64,000 bases of DNA from Chitinophaga oryziterrae (GCF_009758125.1 NZ_WRXO01000010.1:1-64000); one strand, 5' to 3'; shown: positions 16,353-26,661, counted from the stretch's first letter. Numbers and translations are program-made. Notes: a model not told the origin generated them from the letters alone.

Positions 16353-17390
16353 TTAATACAGTTCCGGAGCAGCATTCAGCATCGGAAACTCGCGCTGATG
16401 CCAGTAAGGATATACCGGAAGTACTTCACTTACTGCATCCAGTTTCTTCACCTGTTCTACCGTCAGGTTCCAGCCCACACTTGCCAGATTTGCTTTCAGT
16501 TGTTCTTCGTTCCTTGCTCCAATAATAATATTAGATACAGTTGGGCGTTGCAACAACCAATTCAGGGATACCTGTGCTATTGTTTTACCAGTCTCTTCCG
16601 CCACCTCATCCAATACGTCAATAATATTGTAGAACACATCATCAGAGATAGACGATGCAGGCACGGGACTACCGCCCTGCGCGACCCTTGCGTCCTGGGG
16701 AATTGGCTGATTACGTCTGTATTTACCGGTTAAGCGACCTGCTGCCAGCGGGCTCCACACAATGGTGCCTACATGCTGGTCTATACCCAGTGGCATCAGC
16801 TCCCATTCAAAATCACGGTTAAGTAGGGAATAATACGCCTGATGCGCAATATATTTTGCCCAGCCATATCTCTCAGAAACAGACAAGGACTTCATCAGAT
16901 GCCATCCGGAAAAATTGGAACAGGCAATATAACGCACCTTTCCACTTTGTACCAGGTTGTTCAACGCATTTAAAGTCTCCTCCACAGGTGTATTCGCATC
17001 AAAACCATGCAGGTGATACACATCAATATGTTCCGTATTTAACCTCTTCAGACTCTCCTCACATGACTTCACCAGGTTAAACCGGGAAGAACCATAATCA
17101 TTAACTCCATCTCCCAATGGGAACGTAGCTTTCGTAGAAATCAGCGCTTTATCCCTTATTCCGGCCAGTGCTTTGCCCAGTATCTCTTCTGATGCGCCTG
17201 CTGAGTAAACATTCGCGGTGTCAAAAAAGTTTACACCGGCATCCATACAAAGGTTGATCAGCTTCTTTGCTTCATCTACCTGTGTAGCACCCCATGCCTT
17301 GAAAAATTCATTGCCACCTCCAAAAGTAGCAGTGCCAAAACTTAAAACAGGCACCCTTAACCCCGATCCTCCTAATTGTCTGTACTCCAT
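16353..17390 (-). CDS. Aldo/keto reductase
   Basis: 345 residues, TIM-barrel NADPH-dependent oxidoreductase. The catalytic tetrad can be read: Asp and Tyr in FFDTANVYSAG (about residues 56-62), Lys in ISTKATF (about 87) and His in YHLHGFD (about 128). The C-terminal cofactor-binding block is IIIGARNEEQLKANL. It resembles general stress or sugar-aldehyde reductases of the YajO/Tas type; the substrate cannot be told from sequence. Monocistronic. Confidence 0.92.
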   Translation of the reverse strand: MEYRQLGGSGLRVPVLSFGTATFGGGNEFFKAWGATQVDEAKKLINLCMDAGVNFFDTANVYSAGASEEILGKALAGIRDKALISTKATFPLGDGVNDYGSSRFNLVKSCEESLKRLNTEHIDVYHLHGFDANTPVEETLNALNNLVQSGKVRYIACSNFSGWHLMKSLSVSERYGWAKYIAHQAYYSLLNRDFEWELMPLGIDQHVGTIVWSPLAAGRLTGKYRRNQPIPQDARVAQGGSPVPASSISDDVFYNIIDVLDEVAEETGKTIAQVSLNWLLQRPTVSNIIIGARNEEQLKANLASVGWNLTVEQVKKLDAVSEVLPVYPYWHQREFPMLNAAPELY

Positions 17391-17425
17391 TCTTATTGAT
17401 TTACATAATTATTAATGTATTAAAA

Positions 17426-17450
17426 AAAGCCGGCCTTTACGGCCGGCTTT
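17426..17450 (-). terminator. Terminator after the acidic small protein
   Basis: aaagccggcc (17426-17435) pairs perfectly with ggccggcttt (17441-17450), 5-base loop. On the minus strand it is followed by a T-run (complement of the A-run at 17422-17428). Confidence 0.92.
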
Positions 17451-17458
17451 CCTAATAT

Positions 17459-17746
17459 CTATTCTTCATCATCTTCTTCGTCTTCGAATTCATCTTCCTC
17501 CAGCCACTCCATGTAAGAGTAGTACCAGTCTTCCAGTTTTTCCAGCAGTTCAGCCTTCTTTTCAGGTGCATCCTTAAAGAAAGCATCCACGTTATCCACC
17601 TCATGAACAATGTCTATATACGCTTTCTCCTCGTCTTCTTCCACACGTTTAGCAAAGAAACGGGGTTCTTCCGTGTGAAAGATATATTCGTTATCAGGAT
17701 CCGTAACAGGATCATCTGCGATCATAAACTTGGGTAACTTTGCCAT
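17459..17746 (-). CDS. Small acidic protein of unknown function
   Basis: 95 residues from ATG 17746 (MAKLPKFMIADD). The longer frame from 17890 is rejected because a well-formed promoter lies inside it. The protein is strongly acidic, ending in a run of Glu/Asp (EEDEFEDEEDDEE), with a mixed alpha/beta core containing FFAKRVEEDEEKAYIDIVHE. I recognise it only as a conserved-looking hypothetical protein. It has its own promoter and terminator. Confidence 0.82.
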   Translation of the reverse strand: MAKLPKFMIADDPVTDPDNEYIFHTEEPRFFAKRVEEDEEKAYIDIVHEVDNVDAFFKDAPEKKAELLEKLEDWYYSYMEWLEEDEFEDEEDDEE

Positions 17747-17792
17747 AGTGATTAATTTGAATAAGTGATAGTACCGCTTGTTAACGGTAAAA

Positions 17793-17824
17793 CAAAAATA
17801 TTGATAAATCAACAATAGCACAAA
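17793..17824 (-). promoter_or_regulatory. Promoter of the acidic small protein
   Basis: On the minus strand, TTTG (17824-17821) and TATTTTTG (17800-17793) are separated by exactly 20 bases, the full Bacteroidota promoter consensus. Transcription would start near 17786, 40 bases before the chosen ATG. Confidence 0.78.
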
Positions 17825-17921
17825 TACTGTTTTAATATCAATTACTATATCGGACAAAAATACAAGCCAGTCCCGTACACTGACAAGCAAAATCCGTTAA
17901 CTTAGGAGAAATTTATTATAG

Positions 17922-18389
17922 ATGAGACTATTTTCCCTCTTTGCAGGATTGTTAACAATGATTGTCAGCAGCTGTCAGCAACCTGATAAAAAAACTGCAA
18001 CAGCCCCTACGGACAGCACCCAAACAGTAAATATCATACATCCCGGCCCTCAATGTTTTACACAGATCATGGGTAAAGACACGGCATATCTCGAGTTTGA
18101 GACAGATAACGAAGTAGTAACCGGACAACTGGAATATAAACCATTTGAGAAAGATAAAAATAAGGGGACCATTTCAGGAACCATTATGGATAATATAATA
18201 GAGGTAGATTATCATTATATGAGCGAAGGAATCATGAGCGTACGCAAAGCTATCTTTAAACTGAACGACGATAATATATTCGAAGCGAAAGCTACAAAGC
18301 AGGATAAAGATGGTCAGCCTCTCTTTGATCAGGATTATAGCAAATTACAATTCGATAGTATTCCATTCGTAAAAGGCAATTGCAGATAA
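17922..18389 (+). CDS. Lipoprotein of unknown function
   Basis: 155 residues. The signal peptide ends in a lipobox IVSSC (Cys at about 18) followed by a Ser/Thr/Pro-rich linker, so it is a predicted lipoprotein. The C-terminal part contains short beta strands (AYLEFETDNEVVTGQLEYK, TISGTIMDNIIEVDYHYMSE) suggesting a small beta-barrel or lipocalin-like fold; no family is recognised. The start is preceded by a fair AGGAG at 17904-17908. Confidence 0.78.
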   Translation: MRLFSLFAGLLTMIVSSCQQPDKKTATAPTDSTQTVNIIHPGPQCFTQIMGKDTAYLEFETDNEVVTGQLEYKPFEKDKNKGTISGTIMDNIIEVDYHYMSEGIMSVRKAIFKLNDDNIFEAKATKQDKDGQPLFDQDYSKLQFDSIPFVKGNCR

Positions 18390-18392
18390 AAA

Positions 18393-18425
18393 GAAAGTCC
18401 CGGGAATAAACCCGGGACATTTTCA
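18393..18425. terminator. Bidirectional terminator between lipoprotein and PKD-like gene
   Basis: gtcccggg (18397-18404) pairs perfectly with cccgggac (18411-18418). The plus side runs into attttc and the minus side into a T-rich run. It lies between convergent genes. Confidence 0.85.
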
Positions 18426-18427
18426 TC

Positions 18428-19831
18428 TCATCTTACTACTATGTCAATTATTTTTCCGGGAATGCCATCCGTCTTTTGAAGGATGTCCCCGTATTTACCG
18501 GTACTTATATCCAGCGTATAAATGCTGCCCTCCGTACCCGCAATCAGTTTGTTCCCATCTTCAATCACCTTTATCATCGTTACTGTTTTACCGCCAAAAT
18601 CACTGGTCAGCGCTTTCACTTCCCTGTTCAATGGATTATACCGGTAGATCTTATCTCCGGATGTAAAGAAGAATACACCAATAGGGGATGTTTGCCAGCG
18701 TGTATCAGCAGTCAGCAGATTAGCCGCCGGAAATTCCTTTTTATAAATGGTCTGGAACCTGGTGTTCCCATTCGTAAAATCCAGTGCAAATTTCAACTCC
18801 AATACTTTTCCTGCGCTATCACAAAATGCATATACGTCATTCTCACTGAACTTTGCCATCTTTATAAGGTCCATTTTTAAATCCTTCGGATTAAAAACAG
18901 AATCCACCTGCACATAATCTGTTCCAAAATATGTACCACCTGTGAAACGTATAAAATTTCTTTTCACAGCATCAAATCCCAGGTAATAATTATCACTTTG
19001 CGAAACAGTAAATACAAAACTGGGGTGCAGATTATAGCTGCCTGCAACAGCTACACCATAAAACCCATAATAAGTAGCGAAAGGAGCCGTCTCAGCAGAA
19101 CCTATATACATCTGATTATTAATAATAGCGGTGGTCGTACCATTCACAAGATTCTGAAAATAGTTGGGCTTGATAACCGTTGGTGCATCATAGAAGTTCT
19201 CATTAATATACTTCAGCCGCTGCATGTTATTTGCATTCACTTCTATAGCAGGATGTGTTCCACCGGCACATACTACCCAATAAGCAGTGATCACATTCAT
19301 GTAATAAAGATTCTGCACCGGTACCACCTGTAATGCGCCGGTACCCAGTGACTCATGATTGATCCCTTCGTATATATCAGGTTGTACAGTACCGTCCGGT
19401 TTTATAAATGATAATTTACCAACCCCGCCATCTTCACTTAATACAACTGTACCGCTTGTAAATGCGGTCTTCCCTATAATCGAGAAATTATAGAAGTACT
19501 TCATTCCGGTTGCATTGTCCATAACGGTAAACAGTGCAGAATACCTGCTGGCTCCCAGTCCGTATACAATCCTCAGGGAAGGGCCTTCATAATCCGCAGA
19601 TCTGGCCTCTTCAGGTATAAGGATCTTCCAGGTGCAGGTCATATCCGTTCTGCCATCAGGCAAGGTAACTACAGGAGATATAATAAGACTATCGCCGGCA
19701 TAAGCAATATAACTGCTGTCAAAGTTGGATATTACCGGTGGCTTAACTTCCACATAATCATAGTTGCCTTTGTCTTTATAACAGGCTGTTAATACCAATA
19801 ACAGACCTATACTGAGCAATACATGTTTCAT
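18428..19831 (-). CDS. PKD-like family lipoprotein of the SusCD operon
   Basis: 467 residues. Lipobox LVLTAC (Cys about 17) followed by YKDKGNYDYVEVKPP, a very typical start of the PKD-like lipoproteins that accompany certain SusC/SusD pairs. An Ig/PKD-like domain (about 30-120) is followed by a beta-propeller-like region of repeated strands. Family knowledge: these are surface or periplasmic partners of TonB-dependent uptake systems, possibly substrate-binding. Last gene of the operon, 16 bases after the DUF4843 gene. Confidence 0.85.
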   Translation of the reverse strand: MKHVLLSIGLLLVLTACYKDKGNYDYVEVKPPVISNFDSSYIAYAGDSLIISPVVTLPDGRTDMTCTWKILIPEEARSADYEGPSLRIVYGLGASRYSALFTVMDNATGMKYFYNFSIIGKTAFTSGTVVLSEDGGVGKLSFIKPDGTVQPDIYEGINHESLGTGALQVVPVQNLYYMNVITAYWVVCAGGTHPAIEVNANNMQRLKYINENFYDAPTVIKPNYFQNLVNGTTTAIINNQMYIGSAETAPFATYYGFYGVAVAGSYNLHPSFVFTVSQSDNYYLGFDAVKRNFIRFTGGTYFGTDYVQVDSVFNPKDLKMDLIKMAKFSENDVYAFCDSAGKVLELKFALDFTNGNTRFQTIYKKEFPAANLLTADTRWQTSPIGVFFFTSGDKIYRYNPLNREVKALTSDFGGKTVTMIKVIEDGNKLIAGTEGSIYTLDISTGKYGDILQKTDGIPGKIIDIVVR

Positions 19832-19847
19832 TGGTGCAATGTTTTAC

Positions 19848-20675
19848 TTAGACGATACGGTTGCCGTATTCGTCCTTAAAATAATATTTACCGTCACTGG
19901 CATTCTTCTCCAGCAGATACTTGTTATCCGGGTTACCACTGCTGTAGAAATAATAATTGCCATCAGCCTCCAGTGTAATCACAAATCCGGCTTCCGGATA
20001 ATCGCCTACCCATTTAAAAGGGTCTTGCAGGAATGATTTGAAACGCCTGATATAATACAGGGTCTTCGGTGTTTCCATATAATCTGCCTGAGAAGCAGAC
20101 AGCGTTGTAGTACCGGCCGCACGTATAAATAACTCATGTTTCACTCTTGAGTAAGCACCCAGCTCTCCTATCCATACATCCCACCAGGTGGGTTTTTCCA
20201 GCTTGTTGGATAACTTTACAAAACCCGTCCTCAGCTCCTTAAAGGAAATACCCAAATCCGCACTGGCCTGTAAGGATAGATAGATGATGACGCTCTTTGT
20301 TTTTAAAGCAGTGTCTTTATTCAACAGGATTATTGGCAAAAGGCAAATACCGGAATCAGCAGGAATAGTATATTCCTTTTCCAACGGCTGATAATGCAGA
20401 GAAGCAACAGCCGTGGTAGAGGTATCTATAATTCCCACACTGAATTTTCTGTCTTTTTTTTGCCTTATACCGGAAATACGCACAGGGATGAATACAGTAT
20501 CCAGCTCTTTACCTATACTATAAGCAAAGGAATAAACAAGACTATCTGCCTTATCATCTTTTATATCCGGTGTAAAGTCGAAATATATATTATCTGAGCT
20601 GTTATATACCAATGATTCGTTCTTACTACAGGCAGAACATAATACGATTGATAAAAAAACGATTATCTTTTTCAT
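19848..20675 (-). CDS. DUF4843 domain lipoprotein
   Basis: 275 residues. Lipobox IVLCSAC (Cys about 16). The following region (NIYFDFTPDIKDDKADSLVYSFAYS, then VRISGIRQKKDRKFSVGI) is characteristic of DUF4843 proteins, which are found between SusD and PKD-like genes. The exact role is unknown; as a lipoprotein in a SusCD operon it is probably part of the surface-exposed receptor complex. Nine bases separate it from susD, so it is co-transcribed. Confidence 0.85.
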   Translation of the reverse strand: MKKIIVFLSIVLCSACSKNESLVYNSSDNIYFDFTPDIKDDKADSLVYSFAYSIGKELDTVFIPVRISGIRQKKDRKFSVGIIDTSTTAVASLHYQPLEKEYTIPADSGICLLPIILLNKDTALKTKSVIIYLSLQASADLGISFKELRTGFVKLSNKLEKPTWWDVWIGELGAYSRVKHELFIRAAGTTTLSASQADYMETPKTLYYIRRFKSFLQDPFKWVGDYPEAGFVITLEADGNYYFYSSGNPDNKYLLEKNASDGKYYFKDEYGNRIV

Positions 20676-20684
20676 CTGACTGGT

Positions 20685-22148
20685 TTATCTGGTACCAAAT
20701 TGGATTTCATCATCAGGCAATGGCAGTACAAAAATGTTATCCGCAGGAGAATATAATATTCCCGACTGACCAACAATGGCCCTGTTCAGGCGCTTGTACA
20801 TATAGAAGATTTGTCCTTCTCCGTAGAATTCCTTACGGCATTCTTTTACCAGCTCATTAAGGAATACATCCCTGGATGGCTCATTGGTGATAGTAGCACC
20901 AATCCCCCTGTTCAGTCTTACCGTGTTAAAATATCCCCAGGCCTTTTCAGGATCGCTATCGAAAGTGCATTCCGCAGCGATATAATATATTTCACTCAGT
21001 CTGATAGCAGGAGCCATCTGGTAATGCAAATTAGCATCTCCATCACGGGTATACTTTTCCAGCTGCAGATAAGTACCGGATGATTCTGATTGCTCGCTCA
21101 GCCATTGTTTATAACGGAAATCATCTCCGCCAACACTGGCCACTTCGTAAATAATCTGCCCTTCGCTGGTAGCAACATGCAGGCTTTGTGACCCACTGCG
21201 GAAAAGGTCTTTCAGGTTATCCGTTCTGTTGGGAATGTACCAGCCGAATATGAGCTCTTTGTATAAGATCCTGTCTTTTTTCTCAGGATCAGGATTCAGG
21301 AAATTATTCTGTTTGGTCCAGGGAAATTTGTTAGCATTGATTATTTCCAAAGCATTGTTCAATGCATTGGCTTTATCGCCTTTGTATAAATAAACTCTTG
21401 CCAGTGTTCCACATACCGCATAATAATTCATACGATGCCTGCGCTGTTGCAGAAATAATTCTCCGGCAGTTTCTGTACTTGAGTCTTTTAAAGGATACCC
21501 AACTATATATCCTCCGGATAAAATAGGGTCTGATGTACGCAGTAATTCTTTTGCATTGTTTAAGTCGGCAATAACAGAATCCAGCACGGCTGCTACACTA
21601 CTAATGGGTGTTACTGCCTTACTGAATACCGTCACATAGGGAACTCCTTTTGCATTGGCATTACTGACATAAGATGGTGCAAACATCCTTAGTGCATCAA
21701 AGTGAAAATATCCACGTAATGCCAGTGCTTCCCCTTTGATCAGCGAATACCTGGTACCGGAAAACATTTTTTGTTTTCCTTCAATATGCTGCAGGATCAG
21801 ATTACTGTTGGCAACACCATTATACAGCGCTTTCCATGCACGGTCCTTACGGGCAATTAAACTGTCATCCTTATAATTGAATAAAGCTGTTTGCCTGTAA
21901 TGTTTCCCGTCTAAGCTGGGAATGGTATAATTCTGTGCCATTACATCCAGGATACCACAGGTGATCTCTTTACCATAACTATCTTCCTGGGCGCAACGGC
22001 TATACACACCATTCAGCGCCTCCTGGAATCCTTCTTCTGTACTGAACAGTACATCCTGTGAAACTTCTGACTGTGGCTTCACATCCAGCCACTTCGAACA
22101 GGATGTTAAACAACAGCCGATGATGATGAGTAGTGTAAATGTTCTCAT
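20685..22148 (-). CDS. SusD/RagB-family nutrient-binding lipoprotein
   Basis: 487 residues. Lipobox CCLTSC (Cys about 17) then SKWLDVKPQSEVSQDVLFST, the standard SusD start. The N-terminal SusD-like TPR region has ALRGYFHFDALRMFAP, the classic conserved block; the C-terminal RagB part includes IRLSEIYYIAAE and ECRKEFYGEGQIFYMYKRL. It caps the SusC barrel and binds the ligand. The stop-start gap to SusC is two bases. The operon lacks linked glycosidases, so the substrate may be peptide rather than sugar; this is inference. Confidence 0.93.
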   Translation of the reverse strand: MRTFTLLIIIGCCLTSCSKWLDVKPQSEVSQDVLFSTEEGFQEALNGVYSRCAQEDSYGKEITCGILDVMAQNYTIPSLDGKHYRQTALFNYKDDSLIARKDRAWKALYNGVANSNLILQHIEGKQKMFSGTRYSLIKGEALALRGYFHFDALRMFAPSYVSNANAKGVPYVTVFSKAVTPISSVAAVLDSVIADLNNAKELLRTSDPILSGGYIVGYPLKDSSTETAGELFLQQRRHRMNYYAVCGTLARVYLYKGDKANALNNALEIINANKFPWTKQNNFLNPDPEKKDRILYKELIFGWYIPNRTDNLKDLFRSGSQSLHVATSEGQIIYEVASVGGDDFRYKQWLSEQSESSGTYLQLEKYTRDGDANLHYQMAPAIRLSEIYYIAAECTFDSDPEKAWGYFNTVRLNRGIGATITNEPSRDVFLNELVKECRKEFYGEGQIFYMYKRLNRAIVGQSGILYSPADNIFVLPLPDDEIQFGTR

Positions 22149-22150
22149 AG

Positions 22151-25100
22151 TTAAAACCGTGTTGAAAGTGAAAAGGTGAAGCTCCTCGCAAATGGATAAT
22201 CGATCCCTCTTTCTGCTTCAATAGTAGAAGTACGCCAGATGTCATTCATGTTTACAGAGAAACGCAGACTCTGCATCTTCAGACGCTTGTAAAAAGATGC
22301 AGGAGAATCATAGGCTAAATAGATGGATTTCAATTCCAGTACATTCTCCCTTTGTACAAAACGGGAAGACGTTTTCGTAGAACCCTGATCTGCGATATTC
22401 TTAAAGAATACATGATCACCTGGTTGTTTCCATCTGGAAGATAATACCCTTGAATCCACATTGTAACGGGGATCAGCATTTTCAACACGGTCTACCAATG
22501 TCTGATTATACATGTCTCCACCGCATTTACCATAGAACTTTATCTCTGTCATCCAGTTCTTATAATTAAGACTACCTCCAAAGAAACCTTCCAGTTTGGT
22601 ATTCTGATCTCCTACAGGTACCATATCTTTCACATCATATTCATAAGTCTTCGTACCATCTTTCTTCACAAATATTTCCTTTCCGTTTTCAGGATCTATG
22701 CCTAATGATTTCACCGCATAAATAGTGTACAGTGATTGCCCTTCTTTATAACGTAATAATGGTACAGAACTGAAATCCTTATCGGTTGCCTGTTTAGTAT
22801 CCACTTTATCGTTGTAGCTCTTCAGTGCATTCGAGATCTTCGTGATCTTATTATCATTCCTTACCGCGTTGGCCGTCAGGTTAACAGACACATTCCTGCT
22901 ACGGTATACATTCGCACGGAAAGTAACTTCATATCCTTTATTCACCATCTCCCCAAGGTTTTCCTTATACTCTGTAAAACCTGTTGATGGCGGCACTATC
23001 ACATCTGCCAGCAGGTCCTTTGTGAGTTTATAATAGTAACGCGGAGAAATGTAGATCCTGTCGCGGAACAGACCAAGCTCCAGACCTAAGTCAAAGTTCC
23101 TGGTCCGTTGCCACTTCAGTCCCTGGTTACCATAGCTTTTGAACACAGTTCCTACACCTGTAGAATACCAGTCGCTGCTATAATATTGATAGGTGGTATT
23201 GGATAAATAAGCCGGAAAGGAAACATCTCCTGTTAAGCCGGTCGTTGCTCTTAATTTTAACTGACTAATTACTTTATGCGACATGAAATGCTCGTTGTGG
23301 ACATTCCATCCAAGTCCCAAAGCCCAGAATGGGGCCATACGGGAATCAGTACCAAACTTGGACGATGCATCTACACGTATTGTACCGTCCACCAGAAAAC
23401 GGTTCTGGTAAGAATAATTCGTAGAGAGGAACCCACCTATTAGTCTTTCCTGTGAAACTGATCCATCCGGAGAACCATCAATCTCATATCTGCGGGCAAA
23501 CTCTAATTCAGAAAATCTGTCATTGGTAAAACCCTGTGCTACCAGAGATCTGTTATCCCCTTTGCGGTCCTGTATATTTGTACCCAGGCTCAGATTTATA
23601 TAATGAGAAGAACCGATCTGCTTGAAATAATTCATCGTCAGACTTCCATCTACCTGCCAGTTGTCCTGAGTACCATAAGTATATTTACCACGGTCTTTCA
23701 GATCATCACCGGTAACCGTGAAGTAATCATTACTAAAGGGAGATACAAACTTATCAGCAGTACCTTTTAATTTAGTCAGACTTGCCTGCCCTCTTACTTT
23801 AAGCCCATCAGTAATATTATATTCTATTGAGAATGCATCTACGAACTCCAGGTATTCAGTCTTATCAAAACTACCTGTTGTAGCTTCATACATAGGGTTT
23901 AACACGGTAAGAGAAGACGCGCCTTTGACTGCATCATAATAGCCCCATTTATCTACTTCCCGAAGCAACCTTCCCATTGAATCCGTTTTAGGATAGTATG
24001 GATTCATCTTCACGTAATTAGAGAATTCCCTGTAAGGAGATTCTTTTGAACTAACCTGAGAGATAGTAAACTGATTCATGAACCTGAACTTGTTATTCAG
24101 GTTATAAGACAGATTTGTAGATAAACTGTAACGCTTACGGAACGAGCCTTTCATCACACCATCATTTGTCTGATACCTTGCATCCACTCCGTATCTCATA
24201 GCTTTGGAACCACCTTCCAGGTAAATGGAATGTTTATGTCCAAGCTCTGTGGCTACCGGCTGAGACAACCAGTAAGTATTAATTCCGCTCAGTACGTTTT
24301 TCTTCTTACGGTAATATTCCTGTTCAAGTTCATCCGGGCTGTCAACCATATTGGCCGTATACACACCCGCCAGTCTTTCATATTCCAGCTTATCTTTTGC
24401 ATTCAATACGCGGTAATCTGTAAGATCAGGAGCGGTGACAGTCAGTTCATAATTATAGGAAAGCGCCAGCATTCCTTCTTTAGGCGCTTTGGTAACAATT
24501 ACCAGCACACCGTTGGCCGCACGGGAGCCATATACAGCTGTAGCCGCAGCATCTTTCAATAAGGTCATGGATGCTACCCTGTTAGGGTCAAGGTCAAAGA
24601 TAGTTTGCAGACTTACCTCGTACCCATCCATAATAAATGTAGGCAGGTTAGTAACGCTGGCAAGGTTATTCCTGTTCAGCGTGGCAATATCTCCTGTTGG
24701 TAATGCTGTAGTACCTCTTACATTGATGTTAGGTAATTTATTAGGATTTGAGCCATTAATATTATTCTCAACGATCTTAAAGGAAGGATCAAATGATTGA
24801 AGACTGGCCAGGATATTCTGAGGATTAAATCTTTTGAGTTCCTCTCCGGAGATAGTAATCGCTGTTCCTGTAAAGTTATCTTTCTTTATTTCCTGGTAAC
24901 CGGTGATCACTACATCCTTTACAGATTGTATATCCGTTAATAATTTAACGTTAATGTCTGTGCGGTTATTAATGTTTATCTCCTGCGCCTTAAAACCGAT
25001 AAAGCTAAATACCAGAACGGCCTTTTCCGGTACATTCTTTAATGTGTACTTACCATCATTACTCGTATGCACACCATTATTCGTTCCTTTTACAAGTACG

Positions 25101-25579
25101 GTAACACCCGGTAATGGTATCCCGTTTTCGTCAGTCACGGTACCACTCACAATTCTTACCTGTTGTACAGGTATAACCTGTGCTGCAACTATCGGTGTAA
25201 TTTTAGGACCAGCCGGATTAAGCCTGTAAATGATATACTGGTTCATGGCTGCCTGTTCTGCTTCCAGGCCTAAAGGCTTCAGCAAATTGTTCAGGTAATC
25301 TACAAACTGCACGCCATCTGCTTTGGCAGAAGGAGGCAGTACCTGGATATTGTTAACAATCTCTCCGATGTAATTGATACGTACTTTGTACCGGCCTTCA
25401 AGAGTCGTTAATAAATCTTTTAATGCCACACGTGCGGTACTGGATGGATGGGCATTTTGAACATAACTACTGGCGGAAAATGACATTTGTTCCGGCATAG
25501 GATTACTAAATACAGCATGTTGTATTAATAATAAAAGCGCCGTCTTTCCACCAATACACCTAAAGTAATTTCCAGGCAT
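22151..25579 (-). CDS. SusC/RagA-family TonB-dependent outer-membrane transporter
   Basis: 1142 residues from ATG 25579 (the TTG six bases earlier is less likely). Order: signal peptide (about 1-30), STN secretin/TonB N-terminal domain (about 50-120; RVALKDLLTTLEGRYKV), carboxypeptidase-D-like domain (about 147-220; VSGTVTDENGIPLPGVTVLVK), plug domain (about 225-350; DVVITGYQ and ATAVYGSRAANGVLVI) and a 22-strand barrel. The STN domain marks it as a transducer that signals to the FecR anti-sigma factor upstream, so the transporter can switch on its own operon when it binds substrate. Confidence 0.95.
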   Translation of the reverse strand: MPGNYFRCIGGKTALLLLIQHAVFSNPMPEQMSFSASSYVQNAHPSSTARVALKDLLTTLEGRYKVRINYIGEIVNNIQVLPPSAKADGVQFVDYLNNLLKPLGLEAEQAAMNQYIIYRLNPAGPKITPIVAAQVIPVQQVRIVSGTVTDENGIPLPGVTVLVKGTNNGVHTSNDGKYTLKNVPEKAVLVFSFIGFKAQEININNRTDINVKLLTDIQSVKDVVITGYQEIKKDNFTGTAITISGEELKRFNPQNILASLQSFDPSFKIVENNINGSNPNKLPNINVRGTTALPTGDIATLNRNNLASVTNLPTFIMDGYEVSLQTIFDLDPNRVASMTLLKDAAATAVYGSRAANGVLVIVTKAPKEGMLALSYNYELTVTAPDLTDYRVLNAKDKLEYERLAGVYTANMVDSPDELEQEYYRKKKNVLSGINTYWLSQPVATELGHKHSIYLEGGSKAMRYGVDARYQTNDGVMKGSFRKRYSLSTNLSYNLNNKFRFMNQFTISQVSSKESPYREFSNYVKMNPYYPKTDSMGRLLREVDKWGYYDAVKGASSLTVLNPMYEATTGSFDKTEYLEFVDAFSIEYNITDGLKVRGQASLTKLKGTADKFVSPFSNDYFTVTGDDLKDRGKYTYGTQDNWQVDGSLTMNYFKQIGSSHYINLSLGTNIQDRKGDNRSLVAQGFTNDRFSELEFARRYEIDGSPDGSVSQERLIGGFLSTNYSYQNRFLVDGTIRVDASSKFGTDSRMAPFWALGLGWNVHNEHFMSHKVISQLKLRATTGLTGDVSFPAYLSNTTYQYYSSDWYSTGVGTVFKSYGNQGLKWQRTRNFDLGLELGLFRDRIYISPRYYYKLTKDLLADVIVPPSTGFTEYKENLGEMVNKGYEVTFRANVYRSRNVSVNLTANAVRNDNKITKISNALKSYNDKVDTKQATDKDFSSVPLLRYKEGQSLYTIYAVKSLGIDPENGKEIFVKKDGTKTYEYDVKDMVPVGDQNTKLEGFFGGSLNYKNWMTEIKFYGKCGGDMYNQTLVDRVENADPRYNVDSRVLSSRWKQPGDHVFFKNIADQGSTKTSSRFVQRENVLELKSIYLAYDSPASFYKRLKMQSLRFSVNMNDIWRTSTIEAERGIDYPFARSFTFSLSTRF

Positions 25580-25619
25580 AAGCAATAGATTAAGGTTGGT
25601 TGATTTACAAATAGCAGTA

Positions 25620-26594
25620 CTACTTTCTGCTGATAATATAGTTGTGCTGTTGGTCTTCTTTGATTACTACGTTAAACGACCTCGACAATGTTTTAAAAAA
25701 GATGGCAATATTGTCCATCGGTATAGTCCCTGTAAATGTTTGCTGAGCCAGTCTTTCGTCTTCTATTTTTATATTGATCCCAAGATTGTCCTGTAATGCG
25801 GCAATGATATCTATGATAGGTGTATTATTAAAAACAAGTGTGTTATTCAACCAGGAACAATAATCCTGCGGGTTAACTGTGCTGCGGCTGAATTGCTTTG
25901 TAGCAGCAGAATAAGTGACCATATCACCCGGCTTCATAGTAATATCGGGCAGTTGTGCCTGGTTAAGGCCCAGCCTCACGGTTCCGTTGTTCAGTACGAC
26001 CTGCGTTTTTATCCTGCGGGTATTTACATTAAATGCAGTACCTAATACCTGTACATTTACATCTGTAGTATGTACCAGGAAAGGCTGGTTATTATTTTTG
26101 TGAACAACAGAGAAATAACCTTCTCCATCAAACCATATCTCACGGGTTTTATTATGCCTGTAACGAAGTGTTGAATGAGCATTTAACCTTACGACCGACC
26201 TGTCAGGCAATATGACGGTTGTCAATTCCCCATATTGCGTAGTGTATTTTATTTCCCTTCTGTTATAATTATAATATGCAACACTAGCCACCAGCAGTCC
26301 CAAGAACACGGCCGCATAACGCCACCATTGCGGCATAACAAATCGTTTACCGCCATGAATGGTCGTCAGGATCTTTACCCATATCTCCTGCTGATCTTCC
26401 AGTGCAGGCTCATATTCTTCCTCACCAATGAGCAATAGAATATCCTTTGCCTGTTCGATCATTGCCCTTTTATCAGGATGCTCTGCCAGCCAATTGTCCC
26501 AGAAAATATTAGTATCATGATCGGGATTGATTACCCATTTACGAAACAACTCATGATGCAGAAAATCTTTTATTGAATAATCATTAAACAACAT
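25620..26594 (-). CDS. FecR-family anti-sigma factor
   Basis: 324 residues from ATG 26594; the TTG at 26603 is a weaker start. An N-terminal cytoplasmic helical region (about 1-80, DUF4880-like) precedes a single membrane helix (about 98-115, WRYAAVFLGLLVASVAYY) and the periplasmic FecR domain (about 120-220; TVILPDRSVVRLNAHSTLRY, EIWFDGEGYFSVV). A C-terminal STN-like interaction domain (DUF4974 type, about 250-320) follows. It relays the SusC signal to the ECF sigma factor. Confidence 0.92.
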   Translation of the reverse strand: MLFNDYSIKDFLHHELFRKWVINPDHDTNIFWDNWLAEHPDKRAMIEQAKDILLLIGEEEYEPALEDQQEIWVKILTTIHGGKRFVMPQWWRYAAVFLGLLVASVAYYNYNRREIKYTTQYGELTTVILPDRSVVRLNAHSTLRYRHNKTREIWFDGEGYFSVVHKNNNQPFLVHTTDVNVQVLGTAFNVNTRRIKTQVVLNNGTVRLGLNQAQLPDITMKPGDMVTYSAATKQFSRSTVNPQDYCSWLNNTLVFNNTPIIDIIAALQDNLGINIKIEDERLAQQTFTGTIPMDNIAIFFKTLSRSFNVVIKEDQQHNYIISRK

Positions 26595-26661
26595 CACCAG
26601 CAATGCTTTTATAGATAAAGCAGTGTAACAGGAAAATCTTAGCGTTTATCTGTAACTTTTT

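Noticed and set aside
17747..17890. 48-codon extension of the small acidic protein
   Set aside because: A full promoter with both elements lies inside it at 17793-17824.
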